DNA of 64,000 nucleotides from Kiritimatiellia bacterium (GCA_027493775.1 JAOSKE010000001.1:620001-684000), one strand, 5' to 3'. Shown: positions 49,781 through 59,020, counted from the first letter of the stretch. Numbers and translations are program-made. Notes: generated by a model not told the origin, from the sequence alone.

Positions 49781-50572
49781 CTATTTATTTGCGTCGAGTT
49801 TTAGAACAGCTTGAATCGCCACGTGAATCGCGCCACGGATATTGTGATCGAGCGCGAGCGCGTCCTGTCCGGGGGCAGCCCATGGCGTACGATCAGAGAC
49901 CGTGCAAATGGTTCCGGCGCGCAGTCCGAAGAGGTTCGCCATCGTGAACAGCGTTGCGGATTCCATCTCCACATTCAACACACGCGCCCGCTTCCAGTTT
50001 GCGCAGAAGTCGTTCATCCCACTTTGTTCGTAGCCGCCGAACGACATCGGAAGAATATGCCCTCCGGATCCAACAACCTTGTTGCGGGAATAAAACCCGT
50101 CAATGGAAACAGTGATCCCGGTGTGGAATTTTTCGCCGCTCTCTCTTGCCGCATCCACCAGCGCGGAAACCACGCGATAGTCTGCAACGGCCGGATATTC
50201 AAGACCCACATACGAACGCGATGTGCCGTCGTCGCGCACGGCACCGGTCGAGATCACATAATCTCCCAACTGCACTTCGTCCGCAATCGCGCCGCTGTTT
50301 CCAACGCGGATAAACGTGTGCGTTCCGAGCTTCGCCATTTCTTCGACCAAAATCGCGAGCGACGGCCCACCGATTCCCGTCGAGGCGGCGGTCATGCGCA
50401 CGCCGTTCACACTTCCGGTATGCACCACATATTCACGAACGCGGACAACTTCCTGTAGATCGTCCCAGCTTTCGGAAATTTTTGCCACGCGGCCCGGATC
50501 GCCCGGAATGAGGGCGTAACCCGCAACCTCCCCCTCGCCCAGTCCCGTAATTATTTGCGCATTCTTTTTCAT
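49781..50572 (-). CDS. udp: uridine phosphorylase
   Basis: Splits uridine to uracil and ribose 1-phosphate; NP-I family. [13 protein letters not shown] (phosphate site), [35 protein letters not shown], and [20 protein letters not shown] (ribose site Glu) are canonical. ATG 50572 is taken; another ATG three codons upstream (50581) is possible. Heads udp-thyA-folA. Confidence 0.92.
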   Translation of the reverse strand: MKKNAQIITGLGEGEVAGYALIPGDPGRVAKISESWDDLQEVVRVREYVVHTGSVNGVRMTAASTGIGGPSLAILVEEMAKLGTHTFIRVGNSGAIADEVQLGDYVISTGAVRDDGTSRSYVGLEYPAVADYRVVSALVDAARESGEKFHTGITVSIDGFYSRNKVVGSGGHILPMSFGGYEQSGMNDFCANWKRARVLNVEMESATLFTMANLFGLRAGTICTVSDRTPWAAPGQDALALDHNIRGAIHVAIQAVLKLDANK

Positions 50573-50623
50573 ATCGAGCACACCAATACGTTTAATAATG
50601 CCTTATGCGTTCGGACGAACGCT

Positions 50624-52197
50624 TTAAAAGTTTTGCCATTCCTGATCTTCGCCAATCATCAGCTCCCTCGCCTCGGCGGGGCCCCAGGTTCCTGCAGCAT
50701 ATTCCGCCATCGGGAAATCGCGGTTGTTGGCCCAGGTCTTCAGCACGGGATCAAGGACATGCCAAGCGGCTTCCACTTCGTCGGAACGGGTGAAGAGCGT
50801 CGAATCGCCGCGCAGGACATCGAAGAGCAGTCGCTCATAGGCCTCGGGCAGTTGACGACGCCACGTTTTGGAATACGAAAAATCCATTGCGACGTTTTCA
50901 ACCAAGACCTGCATAACCGGACGCTTTGCTGCGAAGCGCAAGGCAATGCCCTCATCCGGTTGAATGCGGAATGCAAGCTGGTTCGGGCGCGCGGCAGTCA
51001 GGTCGCAGACATCGTCATCGCATTCGACGGTCTGGAAAAGTTGGAGCGGTGGTTTTTGAACTGAACGACAATTTCGGTCATCCGGCGCGGAAGGCGTTTA
51101 CCCGTTCGTAAATAAATCGGCACTCCAGCCCAGCGCCAGTTGTCAATGGAGAGGCGCAAGGCAATGAAACTTTCCGTGCGCGAATCGGGCGCGATACGGT
51201 CTTCCTCCCGGTATCCAACCACAGGAACATTCACGATGGAGCCTGCGGTGTATTGGCCCCGCACCACAGAGCGAGCCAGATCTTCTTCGGAGAAGGGACG
51301 AATGGATTGAAGCACCTTCACCTTCTCGTTGCGCAACGCCTCCGCAGTCAAGCTGGCGGGCGCCTCCATCGTCACGAGACACATCAATTGCAGCAGATGG
51401 TTCTGCACCATATCGCGCATCGCGCCGCTGGCATCATAGTAGGCGCCGCGCCCACTCTCCATGCCGACGGTTTCCGCCGCCGTAATCTGGATATGATCAA
51501 CGAGGTGGCTGTTGAACAGCGGCTCGAAGATGGCATTGGCAAATCGGAAGGAAAGGATGTTCTGCACCGTCTCTTTGCCGAGGAAATGATCAATGCGATA
51601 GACCTGCGACTCGTTCAGGTGCTTGAGAACCGACTGATTCAGCGCCCTCGCGCTTTCCCAGTCGGTGCCGAAGGGCTTTTCGATCACGACCCGCGTCCAT
51701 TGGGAGGAATTTTCGGGTTGGAGCAGTTTCGCCGCGCTCATCTGCGCGAGTACGGGCGCGAACAGCTCCGGACGAATCGAGAGATAGTGAAGATGGTTCG
51801 GAGGGAACTGGTTCAGATTAAAAAGTTTATCGCGAAGGGTGCGGAAGGAGTCGTATTGCTCGATATCGCCGCGATGATAATAGATATTCTCGCAAAACTT
51901 GCGCAGCGCGGTGCTGTCCACCGGCAGACGGGAAAACTCTTTGATTGCATCTTCTGCAATTTGACGAAACTTCTCATCATCATATTCGCGCCGCGCAAAG
52001 CCGATCACCGCGAACTGGGCAGGCAGCAGGCCCTGCACATACATCGCGTAAAGCGCGGGTAGCAACTTCCGCTGTGTGAGATCGCCCGACGCTCCGAGAA
52101 TGTTGAACGTGACAGGCTGCACCAAATCGTTGGGCTGTATTTGAGCGGACAGACCATTGTCAACCAGTGGAATCGCTGTGCTCGATGACGCGCTCAT
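50624..52197 (-). CDS. zwf: glucose-6-phosphate 1-dehydrogenase (apparent frameshift)
   Basis: Committed step of the oxidative pentose phosphate path, producing NADPH. NILGASGDLTQRKLLPALY is the cofactor fold, VIEKPFG and RIDHFLGKE the catalytic site, GRGAYYDASGAMRDM follows. The frame breaks at five T on plus (51053-51057); adding one base gives QFKKPPLQLFQ and joins the C-terminal MRFAAKRPV part. ATG 52197 overlaps the upstream DUF547 gene stop (ATGA). The closing residues (GTWGPAEARELM) are typical of Zwf. Confidence 0.93.
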
Positions 52198-52955
52198 TTG
52201 TCGTGCTGCCCCGCGTCGTTGAGACGCCAATCAAATTTGTTGTATGACACTGAAAACCTCCCCATTTCGTCCAATCCCCACTCTTTGGGGCTGATCCTGC
52301 GAATGTATTCCTCCACACTCCCGCTGTTCCGTGCAAAATCGTTCGCGTAAAGGCGAAACACATTGGGAACGTACATCCTTTTTCGGTCGCGATCAATTCC
52401 GTTGGGAGGTGTTTGTAAAATAATCCGGGCTTGATCGGCTATTTGATCGTAGAGCCGGTCAGATGTGTAAGGCTCGCCACGCAGCGGCGGACTCCCCCGC
52501 GCTCCCTGACATATCGCGAGAAGTGCGCCCGGTTCGGCGTAATCGCGAAGGATGTAGTTTCGCTGGAGAATGTTTAATGTGGTTGAGCGACCGAACAGTT
52601 GAACGACGCGCCAATCATACGGGTCTCCGCCAAACCATCCGCCGGCTTTGCGAATGCTGGTTATGGGATAGCTCTTTGCGACAATCGAAAGGACGGTACA
52701 GTTGTAGTAATTGATCAAGTAGGCGAGGCGTCGGGGAACGGTCCAGCCGTCGAACTCCCGAGCGGAAACATCTGCGAATGACTGGATGCACTCCTCCACC
52801 CGACCAAAATCTGAGGAAAGTCCGGCATAATCAACCTTGCCATCGCGCACAAATTCCGAAAGAAGCCCACCATATTTGACCTCAAACTCCGCAGGCTGCG
52901 CGAATGCAGGCAGTGCGGAAAGAAGCAGCAAATAAAGGAGTCCCCTGAAAGTCAT
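52194..52955 (-). CDS. DUF547 domain secreted protein
   Basis: 253 aa with signal peptide (GLLYLLLLSALPAFAQ). FDGWTVPRRLAYLINYYNCTVLS and WRVVQLFG match DUF547, a family of unknown function. It is co-translated with zwf (ATGA). A minus-strand promoter (TTGTAA-17-TGTTAT, 52991-52963) would start transcription nearly at the ATG, so the mRNA may be leaderless; no Shine-Dalgarno is seen. Its link to NADPH metabolism is only positional. Confidence 0.8.
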   Translation of the reverse strand: MTFRGLLYLLLLSALPAFAQPAEFEVKYGGLLSEFVRDGKVDYAGLSSDFGRVEECIQSFADVSAREFDGWTVPRRLAYLINYYNCTVLSIVAKSYPITSIRKAGGWFGGDPYDWRVVQLFGRSTTLNILQRNYILRDYAEPGALLAICQGARGSPPLRGEPYTSDRLYDQIADQARIILQTPPNGIDRDRKRMYVPNVFRLYANDFARNSGSVEEYIRRISPKEWGLDEMGRFSVSYNKFDWRLNDAGQHDK

Positions 52956-53045
52956 GTGTACGATAACAAATCGCAATGGCTCGCTTTACAAGCGTTTAAA
53001 AGCAGCCTCGCGCGGTGTTTGGGGGGATTCTTTGAATCTATCCTC

Positions 53046-53074
53046 TTGAAACTCAGAAGTGATCTTGCTCTTAT
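53046..53074 (+). promoter_or_regulatory. sigma70-like promoter of the pnt operon
   Basis: TTGAAA (53046-53051), 17-base spacer, TCTTAT (53069-53074), giving a short leader that carries GGAGG before the GTG start. Confidence 0.5.
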
Positions 53075-53099
53075 TGCGCATTCACGGCGGAGGTTTTTA

Positions 53100-54245
53100 G
53101 TGAATATCGTTGTACTGAAAGAAACACATGCTGGCGAACGCCGGGTTCCGCTTATCCCCGCGTCGGCTGAAAAATTGGTCAAATTGGGTGCGCACCTTCA
53201 GGTGGAAGCGGGAATCGGTTCTTCCATCGGAATTGCCGACGAGGCGTACACGAAAATCGGCGCAACGATTTTCAGTGATCGCCTTGCCGCTCTTGCGCAA
53301 GCGGATTTGGTGCTGCGCCTGAACAAGCCGGATGCGGGCGATCTTCCGCGGATCAAAAAAGGCGCAATCCACGTCAGCTACCTTGATCCATTCAACGAAA
53401 AAGAACTCGTCCGCCAATTGGCGGCAGCTGGAATCAGCGCGGTCAGCCTCGAGCTGATCCCCCGCTCCACGATTGCGCAAAAGATGGACGTCCTCAGCTC
53501 GCAAGCCAACCTCGCGGGCTACGTGGCAGTCGTCCTCGCCGCGCAACGACTCGATAAAATTTTCCCGATGATGTCCACCCCCGCCGGCACCATTGCCCCC
53601 ACCCGCGTATTCATCATTGGCGCCGGTGTTGCAGGCTTGCAGGCTATTGCGACAGCAAAGCGACTCGGCGCAATCGTGGAAGCCTTTGATACCCGCCCCG
53701 TCGTTGAAGAGCAGGTAAAATCGCTCGGCGGAAAATTCGTGAAGGTGGACCTCGGCGAAACCGGCCAAACCAAGGACGGTTACGCCAAGGCGCTCACGGA
53801 AGAACAACTTCAGAAGCAACGCGAAGCGATGGCACGGCACTGCGCGGGAGCGGATGTGGTCATCACAACCGCACAAGTATTCGGCAAAAGAGCGCCGCGC
53901 ATCATCACCGCCGAGATGGTCAAGGGGATGAAGCCCGGAAGCATTATTGTGGACATGGCCGTGGAAACGGGCGGTAACGTTGAAGGCTCCGAGCTTGATA
54001 AGGAAGTGGATGTCGGCGGCGTTCGCATCATCGGTCTCGGCAATCTGCCCGGTCGCGTTCCCGTCCACGCGAGTCAGATGTTCTCCAGCAACCTCTTCAA
54101 CTTTATTGAACACTTCTGGGACAAGGAGGCAAAGACCATGCCACTGCGCCTCGAAGATGATTTGATTAAAGGCTGCCTCGTCACACATGGCGGCCAGATT
54201 GTCCATCCACTCATTAAATCCCTAATCGAGCAGGTGCCGTCATGA
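53100..54245 (+). CDS. pntAA: NAD(P) transhydrogenase alpha subunit, soluble part
   Basis: NAD(H)-binding domain I of proton-translocating transhydrogenase, which makes NADPH from NADH using the proton gradient. It opens with VVLKETHAGERRVPLIP and has YLDPFNEKELVRQL, LSSQANLAGYVAV, and the Rossmann motif FIIGAGVAGLQAIATAKRLG. GTG 53100 follows GGAGG. A separate membrane alpha part follows, the three-subunit arrangement of Rhodospirillum. It overlaps pntAB by four bases. Confidence 0.96.
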   Translation: MNIVVLKETHAGERRVPLIPASAEKLVKLGAHLQVEAGIGSSIGIADEAYTKIGATIFSDRLAALAQADLVLRLNKPDAGDLPRIKKGAIHVSYLDPFNEKELVRQLAAAGISAVSLELIPRSTIAQKMDVLSSQANLAGYVAVVLAAQRLDKIFPMMSTPAGTIAPTRVFIIGAGVAGLQAIATAKRLGAIVEAFDTRPVVEEQVKSLGGKFVKVDLGETGQTKDGYAKALTEEQLQKQREAMARHCAGADVVITTAQVFGKRAPRIITAEMVKGMKPGSIIVDMAVETGGNVEGSELDKEVDVGGVRIIGLGNLPGRVPVHASQMFSSNLFNFIEHFWDKEAKTMPLRLEDDLIKGCLVTHGGQIVHPLIKSLIEQVPS

Positions 54246-54532
54246 TGACACTCCTCTTCTTCGTATTTGTTCTTGCCATCTTCCTTGGTTTGGAACTGAT
54301 CTCGAAGGTTCCCTCTCAATTGCATACGCCGCTCATGTCTGGATCGAATGCGATCTCCGGCATCACCATCGTGGGCGCGCTCGTCGCCGCCGGACAATCA
54401 CACGGCGGCGCCCTAGTGACGGTGCTCGGTGTAATTGCGGTGGCTGCGGCCATGATCAACGTAGTCGGCGGCTACTTGGTGACGGATCGCATGTTAATGA
54501 TGTTCAAGCACAAAGGCGGCGACAGGAAATAA
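54242..54532 (+). CDS. pntAB: NAD(P) transhydrogenase alpha subunit, membrane part
   Basis: 96 aa, three membrane helices: the short domain II part of the alpha side. MTLLFFVFVLAIFLGLELISKVP, TPLMSGSNAISGI (the proton-path signature) and VTVLGVIAVAAAMINVVGGYLVTDRM are diagnostic. It starts inside pntAA (ATGA) and ends three bases before pntB. Confidence 0.95.
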   Translation: MMTLLFFVFVLAIFLGLELISKVPSQLHTPLMSGSNAISGITIVGALVAAGQSHGGALVTVLGVIAVAAAMINVVGGYLVTDRMLMMFKHKGGDRK

Positions 54533-54535
54533 GCC

Positions 54536-55975
54536 ATGATCGAGCACATTCAACCGTATATCAATTACCTCTACATCGTCGCCTCAGTCCTATTTGTTTT
54601 GGGGCTTAAGAAGCTGGGGCGCGCGGAATCCGCGCGCAACGGAAACTTTGTCTCCTCCATCGGCATGCTCATCGCGATTATTGCAACGTGCCTGCTCGTC
54701 GGAATGGAATTCAAGTGGATCATCGTCGGAATGATCGCTGGTTCCGCGATCGGTGCGATTGCTGCCTATCGCGTCAAAATGACTTCGATGCCCGAGATGG
54801 TCGGCCTGCTCAACGGCTTCGGTGGTCTTGCCAGTATGCTCGTCGCTTGGGCCGAGTTTCATAAGTGGGTCACGATGGGCTGGGATCAATACTATCTGAC
54901 GCTCGGCGCGGGCGCTCCCAACTCTCCCCTCTTCACCGCGATTGCGATGATCTTCACCGCCATCGTCGGCGGTGTGACCTTCTCCGGAAGCTTAGTCGCG
55001 TTTCTTAAGTTGGCTGAGCTAATGCCGGGCAAGCCGATTCAGTTTGCCGGTCAACAGATTGTCAACGCGCTGATCCTCGTCGCACTTGTCGCTGGCGCGG
55101 TGATCTTCTGTCGCGACCCATCTGCGCCAATCGCGTATCAGGCATTCATTGGAATTATGATTGTCTCTCTCGTGCTCGGAGTTACCTCCGTCATCCCAAT
55201 TGGTGGCGCGGATATGCCCGTCGTCATCTCGCTCTTGAACAGTTATTCGGGTATCGCTGCGGCCGCAGCCGGATTTATCATTCTAAACAACGTCCTGATC
55301 GTTGCCGGCTCGCTCGTCGGCGCAAGCGGCATCATTCTGACCAAGATTATGTGCAAGGCGATGAACCGCTCACTTGCCAACGTACTCTTCAGTGGATTCG
55401 GGTCTGCCTCGGGTAAAAAGAAAGCCGCTGACGGAGTTCAGGGAGAGGCCAAGCCGATCAGTGCGGAAGACGCCTTCCTGCTCCTTGAAGCCGCCCGTTC
55501 TGTAATCATTGTGCCCGGCTATGGAATGGCCGTTGCACAAGCTCAGCACTCCGTTCGCGAATTGGGTGAACTGCTGACGGCGAACGGGTGCGACGTGCGC
55601 TATGCGATTCATCCGGTCGCTGGCCGTATGCCCGGTCACATGAATGTTCTATTGGCCGAGGCGAACGTCCCCTACGAACAGCTTGCCGAGCCGCAGGACG
55701 TCAATCCTGTGATGGAGACCGTTGATGTAGCGATGGTCATTGGTGCAAACGACGTCGTAAATCCGGCGGCACGCGAAGATGAATCCAGCCCGATCTACGG
55801 CATGCCGATTATCAACGTGGATCAGGCAAAGACCGTCATCGTCCTCAAGCGTAGTATGGCATCCGGTTTCGCGGGTATTGAAAACCCGCTCTTCTTCAAG
55901 GATAATACGCGCATGCTCTTCGGCGATGCGAAGGCTTCCGTCTCCGCGCTTGTCGCTGAGTTCAAGAACATCTAA
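54536..55975 (+). CDS. pntB: NAD(P) transhydrogenase beta subunit
   Basis: 479 aa. The membrane domain (GLLNGFGGLASMLVAW, GGADMPVVISLLNSYSGIAAAAAGF) is followed by the NADP(H)-binding domain III (VPGYGMAVAQAQHSVREL, VAGRMPGHMNVLLAEANV, GANDVVNPAAREDESSPIYG). All essential motifs are present. It completes the transhydrogenase and is followed by pgl after a hairpin. Confidence 0.97.
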   Translation: MIEHIQPYINYLYIVASVLFVLGLKKLGRAESARNGNFVSSIGMLIAIIATCLLVGMEFKWIIVGMIAGSAIGAIAAYRVKMTSMPEMVGLLNGFGGLASMLVAWAEFHKWVTMGWDQYYLTLGAGAPNSPLFTAIAMIFTAIVGGVTFSGSLVAFLKLAELMPGKPIQFAGQQIVNALILVALVAGAVIFCRDPSAPIAYQAFIGIMIVSLVLGVTSVIPIGGADMPVVISLLNSYSGIAAAAAGFIILNNVLIVAGSLVGASGIILTKIMCKAMNRSLANVLFSGFGSASGKKKAADGVQGEAKPISAEDAFLLLEAARSVIIVPGYGMAVAQAQHSVRELGELLTANGCDVRYAIHPVAGRMPGHMNVLLAEANVPYEQLAEPQDVNPVMETVDVAMVIGANDVVNPAAREDESSPIYGMPIINVDQAKTVIVLKRSMASGFAGIENPLFFKDNTRMLFGDAKASVSALVAEFKNI

Positions 55976-56002
55976 TTCCGCGTTGCTGGAGCCAACGCGG
56001 AA
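55976..56002 (+). other. hairpin between pntB and pgl
   Basis: TTCCGCGTTG and its complement around seven bases, directly after the pntB stop. No T-run follows, so it is more likely an intercistronic RNA hairpin that sets differential expression or stability than a terminator. Confidence 0.6.
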
Positions 56003-56021
56003 ACAGTCATTGGAGGGTGCA

Positions 56022-56702
56022 ATGAAAATACACGCGTTTGCAGACGATGCGAAATTATCCGCCGCCGTCGCTGAAGCTGTTATTGAGACTGTCGCTGGCC
56101 CATACAAGGATCCAACGGCGATTATGCTGGCTGGTGGCTCCACCCCACTCGCGGCCTATTCCATCGTCGCACAGGCGCGACGACGGATTGACCCAAAGTT
56201 GACGGTCTTTTTCTCCGATGACCGTCATGTCCCGCCGTGGGACGAGAAGAGCAACTTCGGGAATATCGTTCCTCACCTTCATCGCTGTGGAATTCTGGAT
56301 AACTATGTACTTCGTGTACACGGCGAGCTTCCGCTTGAAGCGGCAGTGAACGATTACGAAAAGCAACTGGACGGGTTTTTCAAGCGCAACGGAAAAATAG
56401 CGCTCGGCCTGCTGGGCCTCGGAACGGATGGTCATACGGCCTCGCTATTCAATGCCGATGATATAAAACGCGGCACAAACGCCCTCGCGGTCGGCGTGCA
56501 GCGCCCAGACGGATTGCAGGGAATCAGCGTCACACCCTCCGTCCTCGCCCGCGTCGAGCGCCTGCTCATCGTAATTTCCGGCGCAGGCAAAAAAGCGATG
56601 GCGCAGACATTAATCAATTCGCCAGAAACCATCGCCGCAGGACTGGCAGTCAAAGGCCATCCCAACGTAGAGCTTTGGACCGACGAAGCGGCGAAGCCGT
56701 AG
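56022..56702 (+). CDS. pgl: 6-phosphogluconolactonase
   Basis: Hydrolyses 6-phosphogluconolactone, the product of Zwf. 226 aa of the DevB/SOL type: IMLAGGSTPLAAYSIV, FFSDDRHVPPWDEKSNFGN, LGLGTDGHTASLF (catalytic His) and a late VTPSVLARVERLLIVISG. ATG 56022 has GGAGGG upstream. The Zwf product path (zwf at 50.6 kb), Pgl and the NADPH-making Pnt are all together here. Confidence 0.95.
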   Translation: MKIHAFADDAKLSAAVAEAVIETVAGPYKDPTAIMLAGGSTPLAAYSIVAQARRRIDPKLTVFFSDDRHVPPWDEKSNFGNIVPHLHRCGILDNYVLRVHGELPLEAAVNDYEKQLDGFFKRNGKIALGLLGLGTDGHTASLFNADDIKRGTNALAVGVQRPDGLQGISVTPSVLARVERLLIVISGAGKKAMAQTLINSPETIAAGLAVKGHPNVELWTDEAAKP

Positions 56703-56773
56703 GCAATCAGATAAACAGTCACGCCCTACCAGCCGCAACACAATCGCGAGCGACTCAACAACTTGCCGTTTCA

Positions 56774-56901
56774 GGTAGGGCCCGACCGCCGGGCGGGCCG
56801 ACACGTTCACGATGAATCGTGATGTTCCAAATTGGATTATTATTTCCCTTCGGTTGCGAACTCTACACCTCCTGCGGCGCGCCTGGCAGTCGCGCCCTAC
56901 C
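56774..56901. repeat. 128-bp inverted-terminal-repeat element, copy 1
   Basis: Starts GGTAGGGCCCGACCGCC and ends with the near complement GGCAGTCGCGCCCTACC (15 of 17 match). Inside is a second inverted repeat around ATCGTGA. No coding capacity. Resembles a MITE-like or hairpin-forming intergenic element. Confidence 0.75.
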
Positions 56902-56934
56902 AAGCTCAGTGAAATCGTGAACTACACGATAAAT

Positions 56935-57024
56935 CCTTTTCCGCGTGTTTCCGCGTTTTCTGCGGTTAAAATCCTCCAGATCATACGCTACGCGTTTTGT
57001 GTCTTTTGTGCTTTTTGTGGTTAA
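56935..57024. repeat. two short degenerate triplet arrays ending in GGTTAA
   Basis: CCGCG recurs with 10-base period (56941, 56951, then TGCGG at 56961), ending GGTTAA. TTTTGTG recurs with 9-base period at 56995, 57004, 57013, ending GGTTAA as well. The two arrays share plan (three units plus the same tail), though not sequence. Confidence 0.6.
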
Positions 57025-57128
57025 TATTATCTCATCCTCGGCGCGCTCGGCTTGTCCGCCTTATGGAGAACGGTCGCGCCCTACCAGCCACAACACAATC
57101 GCGAGTGACTCAACAATTTGCCGTTCCA

Positions 57129-57256
57129 GGTAGGGCCCGACCGCCGGGCGGGCCGGAACGTTCACGATGAATCGTGACGTTCCAAATTGGATTATTATTT
57201 CCCTTCGGTTGCGAACTCTACACCTCCTGCGGCGCGCCTGGCAGTCGCGCCCTACC
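57129..57256. repeat. 128-bp element, copy 2
   Basis: Same ends as copy 1 with GAACGTTCACGAT and ATCGTGACGTTC as the inner inverted repeat around GA. First unit of the tandem duplication. Confidence 0.75.
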
Positions 57257-57346
57257 AAGCTCAGTGAAATCGTGAACAACCCAACAATTCCCATTCCACG
57301 GCCTTCCCACCGTTAAAAAAACAACACCCAGCTCTTAGCCTCGCCA

Positions 57347-57413
57347 CTGTAGCCGCCCGCGGTGAGGGCGGTCTTAAAATCACCTCTCCCGCGGTCACCG
57401 CCCGCGGCTACAG
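57347..57413. repeat. 67-bp inverted-repeat element, copy 1
   Basis: Ends CTGTAGCCGC and GCGGCTACAG are complementary, with imperfect extension inward around CGGTGA/TCACCG. It is unlike the 128-bp element and is the second family in the block. Confidence 0.65.
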
Positions 57414-57527
57414 GAGAAAACAGCCGGATCGGACGATTAGATTCTGACTTGTTGTCCCCGTTCCGCCATAGCCTTCGGCGACGGCGGACGCGGCTACAGC
57501 ATTGCGAACATTCAGTTTGCCGTTCCA

Positions 57528-57655
57528 GGTAGGGCCCGACCGCCGGGCGGGCCGGAACGTTCACGATGAATCGTGACGTTCCAAATTGGATTATTATTTC
57601 CCTTCGGTTGCGAACTCTACACCTCCTGCGGCGCGCCTGGCAGTCGCGCCCTACC
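57528..57655. repeat. 128-bp element, copy 3
   Basis: Second unit of the tandem duplication; no difference from copy 2 seen. Confidence 0.75.
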
Positions 57656-57745
57656 AAGCTCAGTGAAATCGTGAACAACCCAACAATTCCCATTCCACGG
57701 CCTTCCCACCGTTAAAAAAACAACACCCAGCTCTTAGCCTCGCCA

Positions 57746-57812
57746 CTGTAGCCGCCCGCGGTGAGGGCGGTCTTAAAATCACCTCTCCCGCGGTCATCGC
57801 CCGCGGCTACAG
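57746..57812. repeat. 67-bp element, copy 2
   Basis: Second tandem unit; one base differs from copy 1 (T for C). Confidence 0.65.
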
Positions 57813-57926
57813 GAGAAAACAGCCGGATCGGACGATTAGATTCTGACTTGTTGTCCCCGTTCCGCCATAGCCTTCGGCGACGGCGGACGCGGCTACAGCA
57901 TTGCGAACATTCAGTTTGCCGTTTCA

Positions 57927-58042
57927 GGTAGGGCCCGACCGCTGGGCGGGCCGGAACGTTCACGACGAATCGTGACGTTCCTATTTCCCTTCGGTTGTGC
58001 GCCCTACACCTCCCGCGGCGCGCCTGGCAGTCGCGCCCTACC
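57927..58042. repeat. 128-bp element, diverged copy 4
   Basis: Same terminal repeats but an internal deletion of about 12 bases and several substitutions. Another half-end (GTCGGGCCCTAC) follows at 58085. Confidence 0.65.
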
Positions 58043-58124
58043 AGCCACAACACAATCGCGAGCGACTCGACATTTGCCGTTTTGAGTCGGGCCCTACTTC
58101 CGTCTGCTCGCCTCTTCCAGGAAG

Positions 58125-58898
58125 CTACGTTCGGCGGGGGGTCAATGAGTGGATTCCTTCGCGAGTGATTTTTTCCAATAGGCGATCAACCTCGGCGCGC
58201 TTCGCTGTATTCCGTCGCGCCGTGCGTTCATTCCTTTTTCGTACATTTGAAGCCTTCGTTTTGCTTACGGCATCGGCTATCAGGCCGGGCCGAAAAATGG
58301 CCAGCGTGTAAATCAGCCCTGCTAACGCGCCAGCGAGGTGCGCGGAATAGGCAATGCCCCCCACCCCAGGCGAAATCGTGAACAGCAATTGAATTACGCC
58401 CAAACCGACTGCGAGCACCCACGCCTTCAGTGTGATGGGGATAATGAAGAACAGGAGCAGCGTCACACGCCGTTGCGGGAACAGCACAGCGAAGGCAGAG
58501 AGCAGACCGAAAATTGCCGCAGAAGCGCCGACGCAAACGCCTTCGTAAGGGTACGTCAACAGAAGCCAGCCGAGTCCACCGAGGATGCCCGATAAAAAAT
58601 AGAGTGTCAGAAAGTGACGAATTCCAATTGCGCGTTCCACCTCGGAGCCGAGAAAATAGAACATCAGCATATTCACAAATAAATGGAACGGGCTGCCGTG
58701 CAGAAATTGATAGGTGGCGAACTGCCACAATTTGCCCTGCATCGCCCCCGCCACACTGAGGCCGAACACTCCTTCGAGTCGCAGGTGTAGCATGTTTGCG
58801 CTCACTACCTGGAGCAGATAGACGACGATGCAAAGCGCCAGCAGGTAAAATGTCGCCTTCGGCAACCCTAGTCGCAATCGCCATGAGCTCATATCCAT
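58125..58898 (-). CDS. rhomboid family intramembrane serine protease
   Basis: About 257 aa, six membrane helices. FLHGSPFHLFVNMLMFYFLG is helix 2 with the conserved His and Asn, CVGASAAIFGLLSAF holds the nucleophile Ser (GxSx, Ala replaces the usual Gly after Ser), and SAHLAGALAG the catalytic His. The basic C-terminal tail (KASNVRKRNERTARRNTAKR) is cytosolic. ATG 58898 is preferred, because a longer start at 59027 would reach into the tRNA-Lys promoter. Confidence 0.88.
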   Translation of the reverse strand: MDMSSWRLRLGLPKATFYLLALCIVVYLLQVVSANMLHLRLEGVFGLSVAGAMQGKLWQFATYQFLHGSPFHLFVNMLMFYFLGSEVERAIGIRHFLTLYFLSGILGGLGWLLLTYPYEGVCVGASAAIFGLLSAFAVLFPQRRVTLLLFFIIPITLKAWVLAVGLGVIQLLFTISPGVGGIAYSAHLAGALAGLIYTLAIFRPGLIADAVSKTKASNVRKRNERTARRNTAKRAEVDRLLEKITREGIHSLTPRRT

Positions 58899-59020
58899 AA
58901 ACCAAATAGAACACATCGCGCCTTGTGCATCCAGTCTTCGCCATAAATATTGAGCCGGATTCGGTCGAGTTTTTCGCAAAACCCTGTCAACACTCCACAT
59001 AAACAAAATGTGTAACCCTT

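Larger units (their letters stand above)
57117..57914. repeat. tandem 399-bp direct duplication
   Basis: Units 57117-57515 and 57516-57914 are aligned base for base; I found one substitution (cac versus cat near 57397/57796). Each unit contains one 128-bp element and one 67-bp element. A third, degenerate start follows at 57919. Such identity means a recent tandem duplication or an assembly artefact. Confidence 0.9.
56703..58124. repeat. 1.4-kb non-coding repeat block
   Basis: Between pgl and the rhomboid gene there is no supported gene. It holds four copies of an inverted-terminal-repeat element, two of a smaller one, two short period arrays, and one near-perfect 399-bp tandem duplication. 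Several minus-strand frames here translate the same repeat and are Arg/Cys-rich artefacts. Confidence 0.9.

Noticed and set aside
53097..54206. 369-codon frame opposite pntAA
   Set aside because: Lies entirely antisense to a clear transhydrogenase gene; high-GC codon bias creates such shadows.
56610..58053. Several minus-strand frames of 70-126 codons sharing LVGRDCQARRRRCR
   Set aside because: They are translations of the same intergenic repeat copies, with Arg/Cys-biased composition and no Shine-Dalgarno.
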